A stretch of DNA of 64,000 nucleotides from Mangrovibacter yixingensis (GCF_020523985.1 NZ_JAIVKM010000002.1:1-64000), one strand, 5' to 3'. Counted from the stretch's first letter, positions 47,632 to 55,363 are shown. Made by a program: numbers and translations. The notes: generated from the letters alone by a model not told the origin.

Positions 47632-47640
47632 ATTATAACA
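47632..47640 (-). promoter_or_regulatory. Extended -10 promoter of the membrane-protein pair
   Basis: TGTTATAAT on the minus strand (47640-47632), a perfect TATAAT with TG one base upstream. No good -35, which extended -10 promoters do not need. It would start transcription about 30 bp before the TTG start. Confidence 0.6.
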
Positions 47641-47703
47641 GCAACTTGTAAAAAGAGCATTATCGCAGGCACTCAGTGAATACCTGCTGTAATGCCCGCT
47701 AAG

Positions 47704-47982
47704 CTATTCAAGAGAAACTCCCAGCGCTTCGAGAAATTCATTTTTTTCCGCTATGCGGCGATCAAGCTCATCAAGGACATATGGGCGGATATTCTCAATA
47801 AAAGTATCATCCTGATAGGCTGACTGAATAGTTATGCCAAGACCGGCACCACTGGCAATCATGTCGCGAACACGGTGTAATTCAGTAACCTGCTTCGAAA
47901 CATGATATGCCTTACTGAGATACTTTATCTTCATGGGGCAGCCCTTAACCATGCTACCGTCCTGCGGTTTTGCTTCGCTCAT
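47704..47982 (-). CDS. Phage protein of unknown function (92 aa)
   Basis: Start at ATG 47982, 5 bp after GAGGAAA, overlapping the Rz end; eight more codons upstream are open. No recognised domain; predicted helical with charged C-terminus (YVLDELDRRIAEKNEFLEAL). Follows the lysis genes. Confidence 0.65.
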   Translation of the reverse strand: MSEAKPQDGSMVKGCPMKIKYLSKAYHVSKQVTELHRVRDMIASGAGLGITIQSAYQDDTFIENIRPYVLDELDRRIAEKNEFLEALGVSLE

Positions 47983-47993
47983 AATTTCCTCGG

Positions 47994-48455
47994 TTATTTC
48001 AGACACTGCTGCCTGATGTAGTCCTGCAAGTAGTTCACTTGCCTGTAGATAGTGGCGATTCGCTCTCTGAGGGTGAAATAATTCCGTTGAGCGGAGTCTG
48101 TAAGTCTGGGGCTGGTTGCATCGCCCACGCTGCCGGAGGTGGGCGATCGGTCCTTGGTGCAGGTGGCGTTGATCTGCAACCGGCGTTTACCAGCAACAAC
48201 ATCGCGTTCAAGCTGCTCAATAGTGGCTTTCGCATCAGCCAGTTCTCCTGTGTATTTGGCATCAAGGGCTGCAACATCGCGCTGGCGAACCTGCATGTCT
48301 GAAATGGTTGAGTTCGCCAGGTTCAGTGACTGAGTGGCCTGGTCTCGCTGACTTTTATAAGTGATGGCGTTATTGCGGTAGTGGTCTACAAACCAGCCAA
48401 GAACTGCCACCAGCCCGAGAAGAACGATACAAACAACCGAAGTTACTCGGTTCAT
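47994..48455 (-). CDS. Rz-like inner-membrane spanin
   Basis: 153 aa from ATG 48455, which shares a base with the endolysin stop. One N-terminal membrane helix (VTSVVCIVLLGLVAVLGWFV) and a long coiled coil, as in lambda Rz. Together with Rz1 it fuses inner and outer membranes in the last lysis step. Confidence 0.9.
   Translation of the reverse strand: MNRVTSVVCIVLLGLVAVLGWFVDHYRNNAITYKSQRDQATQSLNLANSTISDMQVRQRDVAALDAKYTGELADAKATIEQLERDVVAGKRRLQINATCTKDRSPTSGSVGDATSPRLTDSAQRNYFTLRERIATIYRQVNYLQDYIRQQCLK
48035..48235 (-). CDS. Rz1-like outer-membrane spanin, nested in Rz
   Basis: 66 aa in a different frame wholly inside Rz, the lambda arrangement. Signal sequence followed by Cys (LLLVNAGC), a Pro-rich stretch (RTDRPPPAAWAMQPAPD) and the lambda-like end QTPLNGIISPSES. 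The residue at -3 from the Cys is Asn, unusual for a lipobox, but the fit to Rz1 is strong. Confidence 0.88.
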   Translation of the reverse strand: MRKPLLSSLNAMLLLVNAGCRSTPPAPRTDRPPPAAWAMQPAPDLQTPLNGIISPSESESPLSTGK

Positions 48456-48991
48456 CAGTCTATCCCCCAACACGTCAGCGCTGATTCCTGGTCCCGCCGC
48501 GATACCTGACCGTAGCAGTTATTTGAACGGATACGGCAATCACTCCCGCCATCTTTAATCCACCAGCGAATCGCTTCGCAGGCACCTTTACGATCACCGG
48601 CATTGATGCGCCTGTAGAACGTGGACGGGAAACACTTCCCCGAGCCAATGTTGTACGGGCAAAACGAGGCGATCCCAGCTTTCTGTGGTTCAGTCAGGGT
48701 GACATGGATATTGCGCTCAACCCACGCCAGTGCTTTATCACGCTCCACGGCATTCACCTGGTCACATTTTGCCTGGGTTAACGTCATTCCTTTTCTAACC
48801 GGTTTGCCATCCACCAGCGTGGCACCACGGCAAATAGTCCAGATACCGGCACCGTCCTTGTAGGCATTCAGGTGATTACCTTCTTTCTCGTTCAGGAACT
48901 GGTCCAGGATAACTGAGGCTGGCGCACCGGCCAGTACCAGCGACAAAACAGCGGCACTGAGTTTGTAGCGCAGTTGAGGAGAAGCAGCCAT
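48455..48991 (-). CDS. SAR endolysin (GH24 lysozyme)
   Basis: 178 aa. Catalytic triad Glu-Asp-Thr visible in NEKEG, YKDG and IWTICRG. N-terminal weakly hydrophobic helix rich in Ala/Ser/Gly (LSAAVLSLVLAGAPASVIL) is a signal-arrest-release segment, so the enzyme exports through Sec and waits tethered in the membrane until depolarised. Starts at the last base of the holin stop. Confidence 0.9.
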   Translation of the reverse strand: MAASPQLRYKLSAAVLSLVLAGAPASVILDQFLNEKEGNHLNAYKDGAGIWTICRGATLVDGKPVRKGMTLTQAKCDQVNAVERDKALAWVERNIHVTLTEPQKAGIASFCPYNIGSGKCFPSTFYRRINAGDRKGACEAIRWWIKDGGSDCRIRSNNCYGQVSRRDQESALTCWGID

Positions 48992-49296
48992 TATTCACTG
49001 GTCTCCTTTAATGCATCAGCAACCACGCTGACTACGGCTGGACGTTCTGAGGATGGCTTATCACCCTCTTCCTCAAGATACTCACGTATCATGCTGGTGC
49101 GTTTTTCGTCTTCCTTCCTGCGCCGCCTGGCATCGATACGCCCGTTTACATAAGAGGCCAGAGAAATCACGACACCAATCAGGCCAAATATCATGTAAAC
49201 GACATCCTGCGTGGTCAGCCCCAGTCCGGCGGCAATCGCGGCAAGCCACGCAAAGAACTGCGTGACAATGTTTCCGGGTTGGTCGTTCATTTTCAT
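48991..49296 (-). CDS. Class II holin (possible dual start)
   Basis: 101 aa. Two membrane helices (VTQFFAWLAAIAAGLGL and YMIFGLIGVVISLASYV), then a highly basic tail (RRRRKEDEKR). GGAGGT 8 bp upstream of ATG 49296. MKM start gives two Met codons 6 bp apart, as in lambda S and P21 S, where the longer form is the antiholin. Triggers lysis with the SAR endolysin. Confidence 0.85.
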   Translation of the reverse strand: MKMNDQPGNIVTQFFAWLAAIAAGLGLTTQDVVYMIFGLIGVVISLASYVNGRIDARRRRKEDEKRTSMIREYLEEEGDKPSSERPAVVSVVADALKETSE

Positions 49297-49407
49297 AGTC
49301 TCTCACCTCCGATTGAACGGGGTGCTGTGTGCGGGGGAAAGGATTCAGGCTCCCGGGCTTCATGGTTCACGGGTTATCTGAGATTGATACCCGGGGCCTG
49401 AAAATAG

Positions 49408-49429
49408 AAAAGCCACCCGAAGGTGGCTT
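49408..49429 (-). terminator. Hairpin terminator upstream of the holin
   Basis: Stem AAAGCCACC / GGTGGCTTT with loop CGAA; followed by TTTTC on the minus strand. It would stop transcripts from the 64-aa gene unless antiterminated. Confidence 0.65.
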
Positions 49430-49449
49430 TGTGTAGTTGGGAGGGAGGG

Positions 49450-49644
49450 TTAAAGGGCCTGGCTGTCAGCTATATCCTCATCCCCCCTTTCAAGTTGCAG
49501 CTTGGTCAACAATTCTTCGATTGCTGCTGCTGATGTTGTCAGTACTTTAGTATCAATAATACTGAAGTCTCTCCCCATTGAATGGGTCTCATCTGCTATT
49601 TCCCTTAGATGAATGGCCAGTGCCTGGTATTTGTTCAGATGCAT
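49450..49644 (-). CDS. Small phage protein, unknown (64 aa)
   Basis: 64 aa helical protein (NKYQALAIHLREIADETHS; AAAIEELLTKLQLERGD). No strong ribosome site. Not recognised. Between methyltransferase and holin; the 215 bp after 49644 are AT-rich with no gene seen. Confidence 0.5.
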   Translation of the reverse strand: MHLNKYQALAIHLREIADETHSMGRDFSIIDTKVLTTSAAAIEELLTKLQLERGDEDIADSQAL

Positions 49645-49859
49645 ACTTTAGCGCTTTCATTTCATCACTTAGTGAGTGATTTTTGATCATGTTTCAAAAA
49701 TATCAAAACAAAATTTGCCTATATGTCAAATCGGCATTAACTACCATCAGGTGAATAACGTGGCTTCTAACCAGTCAAAATTGAAACAGCCAGATAACAA
49801 TTAATCGTAACTAAAATTTTATTTCAGAAAAATCAACCAATCTGATCCGTACCACAAGG

Positions 49860-50924
49860 TCATATATCCATGGTGGTATGACCAACAAACTTATTTATTT
49901 CATTCCGGGTAATGACGAAGCGATCGGTGTCGAGTTCCACACCAATCCCCCTTCTGCCCAGCAAAGTCGCCGCCTTGATGGTTGAACCCGACCCCATAAA
50001 GAAATCAGCCACAACATCGCCAGGCCTGCTGCTGGCCTCAATTATCTGGCGCAACATATCCGCCGGTTTCTCACAGGGATGTTTGCCCGGGTAAAACTGT
50101 ACCGGCTTGTGTGTCCAGACATCGGTGTAGGGTACGGCTGCAGAAACCGAAAACGGGCGTCGCAGGGCCTTGTACTCGTCCAGTAATTCCACATACCGGC
50201 GGCTTAATGCCTGGTACTCAACCACCAGCTGGTGGTGTGGTGTTTCCAGTTCCTGCCGTTGTTGTTTCACCCTGGCTATGTCGGAAAACAGCGCCTGCAG
50301 TTTCAGGTAATCCGCTTCGTTGGGTAACTGCCACTGACTGGCACCAAACCAGTGTGAGGCCATGTTTTTACCCGTAGCCGCCACAATCTGTTTTGACGTG
50401 ACACCCAGTGAAGCCCGGGCATTGCGGAAGTAATCAATCAGCGGTGTCATGACGTGCCGTTTGGTGTCGTCACACTTCGCCGCATAGCCATCATCTTTCG
50501 GCTTATAGGGGCCGAGGTAGTGACCGGCAAACAGGATACGTTCAGTCGCCGGGAAATAGGCCCGCAGGCTTTCTTTGTTGCAGCCGTTCCAGCGCCCGGA
50601 GGGTTTGGCCCAGATGATATGGTTAAGCACGTCGAAGCGGTTACGCATCAGCAGTTCAATATCAGCCGCCAGGCGGTGCCCGCAGAACAGGTAAATACTG
50701 CCCGCCGGTTTCAGCACCCGCCAGAACTCCGCAAGGCACATATCCAGCCAGGCCAGGTAATCACTGTCCCCTTTCCACTGGTTGTCCCAGCCGTCCGGTT
50801 TTACCCGGAAATACGGCGGATCCGTACAAATCAGGTCAATGGAATTATCGGGAAGGGTTTTGATGTATTGAAGGCAGTCATCATTGACTAGCTCAATACT
50901 GTTTATTTTTACAGTATTTTTCAT
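49860..50924 (-). CDS. Phage DNA methyltransferase (N6/N4-type, beta order)
   Basis: 354 aa. Catalytic TDPPYF (near 36) precedes the SAM motif ADFFMGSGST near the C-terminus, the beta-class order. The target recognition part lies between, including a coiled stretch (ARVKQQRQELETPHHQL). No nuclease partner is nearby, so it likely masks phage DNA from host restriction or changes regulation. A structured RNA leader lies upstream. Confidence 0.92.
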   Translation of the reverse strand: MKNTVKINSIELVNDDCLQYIKTLPDNSIDLICTDPPYFRVKPDGWDNQWKGDSDYLAWLDMCLAEFWRVLKPAGSIYLFCGHRLAADIELLMRNRFDVLNHIIWAKPSGRWNGCNKESLRAYFPATERILFAGHYLGPYKPKDDGYAAKCDDTKRHVMTPLIDYFRNARASLGVTSKQIVAATGKNMASHWFGASQWQLPNEADYLKLQALFSDIARVKQQRQELETPHHQLVVEYQALSRRYVELLDEYKALRRPFSVSAAVPYTDVWTHKPVQFYPGKHPCEKPADMLRQIIEASSRPGDVVADFFMGSGSTIKAATLLGRRGIGVELDTDRFVITRNEINKFVGHTTMDI

Positions 50925-50935
50925 AGATCAGTAAG

Positions 50936-51060
50936 CGTAACTCTGGTAGGCTCACTGTGCTTTTGCGCGAAAGCAGTGGGCCGTGGTTCGCTTGTGACCT
51001 GCAAGCATGAGCGAATGGCTGGCCGGGTGCGCTAACACCCACCAGCCGCCCATTTCCACA
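50936..51060 (-). ncRNA. Structured RNA resembling phage C4 antisense RNA
   Basis: Three hairpins can form: GGCTGG/CCAGCC with inner GGGTG/CACCC; TTCGCT/AGCGAA; and GCCCAC...GTGAGC with inner TGCTTT/AAAGCA. This layout and the loop sequences resemble the C4 antisense RNA of P1/P7-type phages, from memory. It lies between the helix-turn-helix remnant and the methyltransferase. Confidence 0.45.
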
Positions 51061-51074
51061 GCAGAAAACTGCCA

Positions 51075-51278
51075 TTACTGGCAGCGCGTAAACTTTCCGC
51101 CGTCTCCCTCGTTCTCTTTCACCATACCAGCCATAGACAACTGGGTCAGTATCAACTGGCAACGTGGCGAAGTAATACCCGTTATACGGGCAATATCATC
51201 AACACAGGTTCATTTATCTGACGGTAAAAAGTGAAGGACTGCGGCGGCGGTTTCTGTCATATCTTGCTGTTTTAGCAT
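51075..51278 (-). pseudogene. Small winged-helix phage regulator with an in-frame TGA
   Basis: ATG 51278 with GGAAAT upstream opens MLKQQDMTETAAAVLHFLP; codon 23 is TGA (51212-51210), after which the frame goes on with DDIARITGIT, QLILTQLSMAGMVKENEG and stops at 51077-51075. It reads as a 67-residue winged-helix protein of phage replication/late regions with one nonsense codon. Overlapping frames in this stretch do not look like protein. Confidence 0.7.
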
Positions 51279-51397
51279 GATAATATTTCCGGTTACTGAG
51301 TGTAGGCACACAGATAACTCTGGTTGGCTATGCCAGCAAGGTAAGAATGCAGTTGTAATACCAGCAGCACATATAGTAACCACTGAAATAAATGAAA

Positions 51398-51420
51398 AAG
51401 GCCCGCCAAAGCGAGCCTTT
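51398..51420 (-). terminator. Terminator after the SDH_sah-like protease gene
   Basis: Stem AAAGGCTCGC / GCGGGCCTTT with loop TTTG and a T-run on the minus strand, 23 bp after the stop codon of the protease gene. Confidence 0.8.
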
Positions 51421-51442
51421 ATATAAATGGAGTAATTCGATG

Positions 51443-52345
51443 TTATGACTGGATATTCCAGAGCATAGCATTCCCATTATGGTTTTCTATAATTTTGGCA
51501 ACAGGAGCGCTTCCAAAAGTATGCATATAGCTGTGGTGTATGGTTAATACCAAATCCTGAAGCACTTGATCTGCTTCTAGTTCAACTACTTTAAGTCCAA
51601 TTCGCTGAGCTTTATCTAAGTGAATATGCCTTGAATGTGTGTATGTTGTCTGATGATTGTTTAACTCATCACATACATGCGAGGCTTTTTGCTCACTGTC
51701 CTGTTCACCAAGGAACATCCCAGACATAAGCCAGTCCTTAACTATATCATTTGCCCATCGAATCGCTTTCTCACACTCACCTATAATGGTGGGGTTCAAT
51801 TTTTGCAGCGTAAATTGCCATACTTGAACTGCTTGGGGATTAGAGAAAATTTCCGTTCTAGCTCTATCCCATTCTTCGATAATAGCGTGGGTTGAAAATC
51901 CGTTAAACTGAGGATCAATTGGGCCTAGGTTAGACTGCTTACCCATAACTATCTCTTTAGCACAACAGGCAAGCATTGTACCACATGACATTGAAATCAT
52001 TGGAACAATGGCACGTATATTAGTGCCAAATTTTGATCGTAAATAATGACCAATAGACTCAAGTGCGGCTATATCCCCTCCCGGGGTATGCAGTATCAGG
52101 TCTAGCCCTTTCTTTGGATCTAACCCATTAATAGCAGTCATCAACCCATTTTTATCATCATCAGTCATCTGAAGGAGATGACGTATATTATCACCTCCCT
52201 TTTGAAGGAAACCGGAATAATAAGATATTACATTTCTTCCGGTATGCTTTGATAATTTTTTCAGATACTTACGGCGAACTTCATCCATTGGACTACGCTG
52301 AGAAAGAGCCGTCATCTCTCCCAGCACGTCGCTCCAGTTTGGCAT
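51443..52345 (-). CDS. SDH_sah-like serine protease (ClpP/crotonase fold)
   Basis: 300 aa. Resembles the serine dehydrogenase proteinase family: ISYYSGFLQKGG start, LDLILHTPGGDIAALESIGH (oxyanion Gly-Gly), MISMSCGTMLACCAKEIVMG (nucleophile Ser in SMSCGTM) and NLGPIDPQ. No transmembrane helix is seen, so probably cytosolic. It forms an operon with a 66-aa gene 6 bp upstream and has its own terminator, in the position between Q and lysis where morons such as stx are carried. Role in the lysogen or infection is unknown. Confidence 0.85.
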   Translation of the reverse strand: MPNWSDVLGEMTALSQRSPMDEVRRKYLKKLSKHTGRNVISYYSGFLQKGGDNIRHLLQMTDDDKNGLMTAINGLDPKKGLDLILHTPGGDIAALESIGHYLRSKFGTNIRAIVPMISMSCGTMLACCAKEIVMGKQSNLGPIDPQFNGFSTHAIIEEWDRARTEIFSNPQAVQVWQFTLQKLNPTIIGECEKAIRWANDIVKDWLMSGMFLGEQDSEQKASHVCDELNNHQTTYTHSRHIHLDKAQRIGLKVVELEADQVLQDLVLTIHHSYMHTFGSAPVAKIIENHNGNAMLWNIQS

Positions 52346-52351
52346 AAGGTA

Positions 52352-52552
52352 TCAGTATGAATATAAGGGTTTATTTGCAGCATTGTTAGAATCACTGCTC
52401 TTGGCTGTGCCTTGAGAATACCAAACACCTGTGTTACTGGCAGACCCTGGCTGCTGAGCGAAAACACGTTGTACGAATGAATCCGCATTCTCTCCAACCA
52501 TCATTTCTGCTTGTTTTATGCCATACGTCTCATATAACTGTGCTGGGCTCAT
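52352..52552 (-). CDS. 66-aa partner of the SDH_sah-like protease
   Basis: 66 aa, with AAGGAG 8 bp before the ATG. Helical start (SPAQLYETYGIKQAEMMVGE) and a Gln/Ser/Asn-rich, probably disordered C-terminal half ending in KPLYSY. No known family. Immediately upstream of the protease gene on one transcript; may be adaptor, substrate or regulator. Confidence 0.7.
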   Translation of the reverse strand: MSPAQLYETYGIKQAEMMVGENADSFVQRVFAQQPGSASNTGVWYSQGTAKSSDSNNAANKPLYSY

Positions 52553-52674
52553 TGTGTCGACTCCTTATTTATCACCATATGTAGTAGCAATTGCATTTTT
52601 AAGGACTACATATAGACATTTAGCTGTGTTCCAGAAACTGAATGAGCCCCAAAAGGAGGCTCAATATGAATTTT

Positions 52675-52719
52675 TATACTCTATGTGGATAAACTATAGC
52701 GACTTATCCACAGAGTATA
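52675..52719. repeat. Inverted repeat carrying two perfect DnaA boxes
   Basis: Arms TATACTCTATGTGGATAA (52675-52692) and TTATCCACAGAGTATA (52704-52719) are complementary but for a 2-base bulge. Each includes the consensus DnaA box TTATCCACA, one per strand, with an 11-bp gap. Upstream of the 66-aa/protease operon. A second hairpin (TGAGCC/GGCTCA, 52643-52663) is nearby. No gene in 52553-52900. Confidence 0.75.
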
Positions 52720-52768
52720 CAATCCGAAAATAGCAAAAAGCGCACAATTCCATCAAAAAAAAAGACAC

Positions 52769-52793
52769 AAAAAAACCCCGCAAATGCGAGGTT
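52769..52793 (-). terminator. tR'-like terminator downstream of Q
   Basis: Stem AACCTCGC / GCGGGGTT with loop ATTT, then seven T on the minus strand. It lies about 60 bp downstream of the predicted PR' start, as in lambda, to be overcome by Q. Confidence 0.8.
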
Positions 52794-52839
52794 CGTTTTA
52801 CCGGCTAACGGTAGATACACAATGCCCATCGTTAAGAAA

Positions 52840-52868
52840 ATCCTAACCATTATTTTTGAATATTGCAA
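52840..52868 (-). promoter_or_regulatory. Candidate late promoter PR'
   Basis: -35 TTGCAA (52868-52863) and -10 TAGGAT (52845-52840) with a 17-bp spacer, just after the Q stop codon. All genes to its left down to the tail fibre are on the same strand. Placement before a terminator fits a Q-dependent late promoter. Confidence 0.6.
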
Positions 52869-52900
52869 GCATCATGCAGACAAAATTCACAATAATGTTG

Positions 52901-53659
52901 CTATCGTGTGACTTTCTTCAATTGTTGTTCTGCGTATGTTTCTTCCTGCCAGCACTTCGTAACCAACATATTGATTACTGATGCGTAGCCGCTGTACCAC
53001 TGATAACTCGTTAGATCCGGAACCAGTTTTTCAATCACTGCTTTAGCCAGTGTCGTTGGTACCCGACTGTAGCGATTGCCGTTACAACGCCCACAGACTT
53101 TCATGGTTGGGACACCAATCAACTTGGTTCGCTTCTCATCCAGAACGGTGCCCTTTCCTTTACACCCACGGCAGGCTGTACTGACTTCACCTTTACCATC
53201 ACAGTGGGAGCAAAGTATTTCCACTTCCTCGCGGCGAACTGTGGGTTCTACACCTTTTACGCCAGGGTGTTTCACCACATCTCGCATCGTCCGGATCACG
53301 CCTTTCCCTTGGCAATGTGGGCATTCGCTTTTACTGGCTGCGGAACGTGAATAATCGGCATAGGCAAACTTAACCAGACAATCCACAATCTCCAGCCGGG
53401 TGGATTCTGTCAGCTTGTTCAGTACCGGATTATCAAGTGCCATCGCATAATTCGTTAAACTGTCAATGGCTGGCTGCGGATCCTGAATCCCCATTTTTGC
53501 CAGGAAGAGGTTAAACCCGAGTGGCGCTTTTGACTGAACCATGCCCTGAGCCGCCATCACATCAGTAATGGTGAGGGATGCGCTCCCGGTGGCCGGAGTC
53601 TCATCATTCAGTTTTGGTGATTTCGGTGAGTAAAATTTCGGTAATGCTTCCAGATTCAT
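52901..53659 (-). CDS. Late antitermination protein Q
   Basis: 252 aa from ATG 53659 (MNLEALPKFYSPKSPKL) with GGAGAA upstream; codons further up overlap DUF968. Q binds at PR' and lets polymerase ignore terminators. Two zinc-finger-like CxxCxGxG pairs are seen (CPHCQGKG, CSHCDGKG, CRGCKGKG, CGRCNGN) as in the phage 82/phi80-type Q family. Confidence 0.92.
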   Translation of the reverse strand: MNLEALPKFYSPKSPKLNDETPATGSASLTITDVMAAQGMVQSKAPLGFNLFLAKMGIQDPQPAIDSLTNYAMALDNPVLNKLTESTRLEIVDCLVKFAYADYSRSAASKSECPHCQGKGVIRTMRDVVKHPGVKGVEPTVRREEVEILCSHCDGKGEVSTACRGCKGKGTVLDEKRTKLIGVPTMKVCGRCNGNRYSRVPTTLAKAVIEKLVPDLTSYQWYSGYASVINMLVTKCWQEETYAEQQLKKVTR

Positions 53660-53672
53660 ACGTATTCTCCAC

Positions 53673-54665
53673 TTAAGCCAGAACGCCAGTTGCCAGCGCA
53701 CGGTCAATAAAACGAAACCACAGAACCAGCTGGCTCCCGTACTTTTCCTCAAATGCCACGGTATCGGCGTGTAACTCGTCGTGGTGCGCCCTGCACAGCG
53801 GTATCACGAATAAGTCATGCGCCTTGGTTGCCATCCCACCCTGCCCGTGGCCGATAATGTGGTGGGGGTCGTCTGCGGGTTTACGGCAGCATTCGCAGGG
53901 CTGCGATTTTGCCCACTTCGTAAATTTTTGGTTTACCCAGCGCCTGCGCTTTGGGCGCAGCATGAAGGATTCCGGTGTTTCCGGGTCAACCGCCAGAGTA
54001 AGCACCGGTTTTACATGTTCCTCTATCACGCTGGTGGCCGGTACCGAAGGAATCAGGTCACATTCGCGGTAAACGGATTTGATGGGCTCCACCTGCCAGC
54101 CCAGTGCCTGTTCTGCCATTGGCTCAGGGAATGCCTCAAATACACGCTGGCGAACAGCCCACCAGCAAAGCTCAGGCAGTGTGAGTGTGTGGCTTTCATC
54201 AAAGTGAAGCGCTGCCCTGGCTTTATCCACTACCCACTCAACCACGTTTTTCCTGGCGATATCGGTAAGTGCCTTAAATGACTGATCGCGAAACTGGGTG
54301 TCGCAGTGCCAGCACAGGCGTAATGCGCCTTCGGCTTCTCTGCGGGTGGTTATCTCATGGTGGTGATAGTCACCCTCGCCCCACTGGCAGGTGTTCCCGT
54401 TCATCAGCAGCCAGGCCTCAAGGGCGCTGATGCCCCCGGCAGCCTGAATAACGCGTTCATCAAGAAAGAAACGAAGCAGGTACGGATCTTCCGTGAGTGG
54501 TTGCCTTACTGGCGGTACCAGGCCGGTGGGCAAATCTGCCATATCGGCGGGCTCATGCTCCACCAGCACACGGCCACGGGAAAAGAGTGGCATCAGCTCT
54601 GGTCCGGGGCGTAACAGCACAATGCCCATTTGCCGGGCGATATCAGGTGTTAACAGTGCCCTCAT
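53673..54665 (-). CDS. DUF968 phage protein (HNH-like)
   Basis: 330 aa. DUF968 family, common before Q in lambdoid phages. The C-terminal part has CECCRKPADDPHHIIGHGQGG and CRAHHDELH, an HNH nuclease-type metal site. Probable recombination or replication nuclease. ATGA overlap with the antirepressor gene. Confidence 0.87.
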   Translation of the reverse strand: MRALLTPDIARQMGIVLLRPGPELMPLFSRGRVLVEHEPADMADLPTGLVPPVRQPLTEDPYLLRFFLDERVIQAAGGISALEAWLLMNGNTCQWGEGDYHHHEITTRREAEGALRLCWHCDTQFRDQSFKALTDIARKNVVEWVVDKARAALHFDESHTLTLPELCWWAVRQRVFEAFPEPMAEQALGWQVEPIKSVYRECDLIPSVPATSVIEEHVKPVLTLAVDPETPESFMLRPKRRRWVNQKFTKWAKSQPCECCRKPADDPHHIIGHGQGGMATKAHDLFVIPLCRAHHDELHADTVAFEEKYGSQLVLWFRFIDRALATGVLA

Positions 54666-55363
54666 GCTGCGGATCCCTTCATCACATGTTCAATCCACAA
54701 CCCGCTAACCCATTTAACGCCTTTTGCCGTGAAGCGCGCCTGGCTGAATGCGTGGTTGGATGCCTGCGAGGTGCCGGTTTTTACCTCAAAGCGACCAAGG
54801 GCAATGTGCTGATGGTGTGGTGTCAGTGTGCCACCCAGCCGGTACATGATGTTATTGTCCAGGAGAAACAGCCGGAAATCTGGCTCTTTGGCATTCAGCA
54901 ACTTTGCCACCTGGCGGAATGACATCGAACCACTGGCAGTACAGTAGCGATCCACAAACTCCACTTTGGGCGCCGCGGCTTCTAACTTCTCTGCCAGTTG
55001 TTGTTTTTCTTCCGCCAGGTCAGCAGCAAGACGCAGGGCTTCAGGGAGCGACTGTGGTACCGGCGATTTCTTTGTCTCTTCCAGCTCGAGCCAGCGATCA
55101 ATAACCCGTTTACGCAGCACAACGTTGTAGCCAGACACCAGTGTCAGGCATAAATCACGCGGCAGGTGATAGCATGGATATGAGCGGCCACGGTCATCCC
55201 GGTAATCTCCCGAAAACTGGGGAGATTGAATTTCGAGCTGTAGCAATATGTTGCGGATGTCAGCCATAACATGGTCATGTCGTTTCTCACACAGGCCAGC
55301 AATTTCCAGACTGGACATGGCTGGGAAACCCGGATCATTAATAACATTCATTAAACTGCTCAT
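54662..55363 (-). CDS. Antirepressor (Rha-like N-terminus, ANT C-terminus)
   Basis: 233 aa. N-terminal Rha-type domain (SSLEIAGLCEKRHDHVMADI, CYHLPRDLCLTLVSGY) joined by a coiled coil to a KilA/ANT C-terminal domain (SFRQVAKLLNAKEPDFRLFL). Such proteins interfere with repressors or host regulation in lytic growth. GGAGAG upstream of ATG. Confidence 0.88.
   Translation of the reverse strand: MSSLMNVINDPGFPAMSSLEIAGLCEKRHDHVMADIRNILLQLEIQSPQFSGDYRDDRGRSYPCYHLPRDLCLTLVSGYNVVLRKRVIDRWLELEETKKSPVPQSLPEALRLAADLAEEKQQLAEKLEAAAPKVEFVDRYCTASGSMSFRQVAKLLNAKEPDFRLFLLDNNIMYRLGGTLTPHHQHIALGRFEVKTGTSQASNHAFSQARFTAKGVKWVSGLWIEHVMKGSAA

Noticed and set aside
50893..51162. 89-codon frame on the minus strand before the methyltransferase
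   Set aside because: It runs through the structured RNA and the winged-helix remnant in another frame and has no protein-like pattern.
51007..51234. 75-codon frame on the + strand in the same place
   Set aside because: Antisense to the winged-helix remnant and against the direction of all neighbours.
53817..54281. 154-codon + frame opposite DUF968
   Set aside because: DUF968 with its HNH-like motif is clearly on the minus strand.
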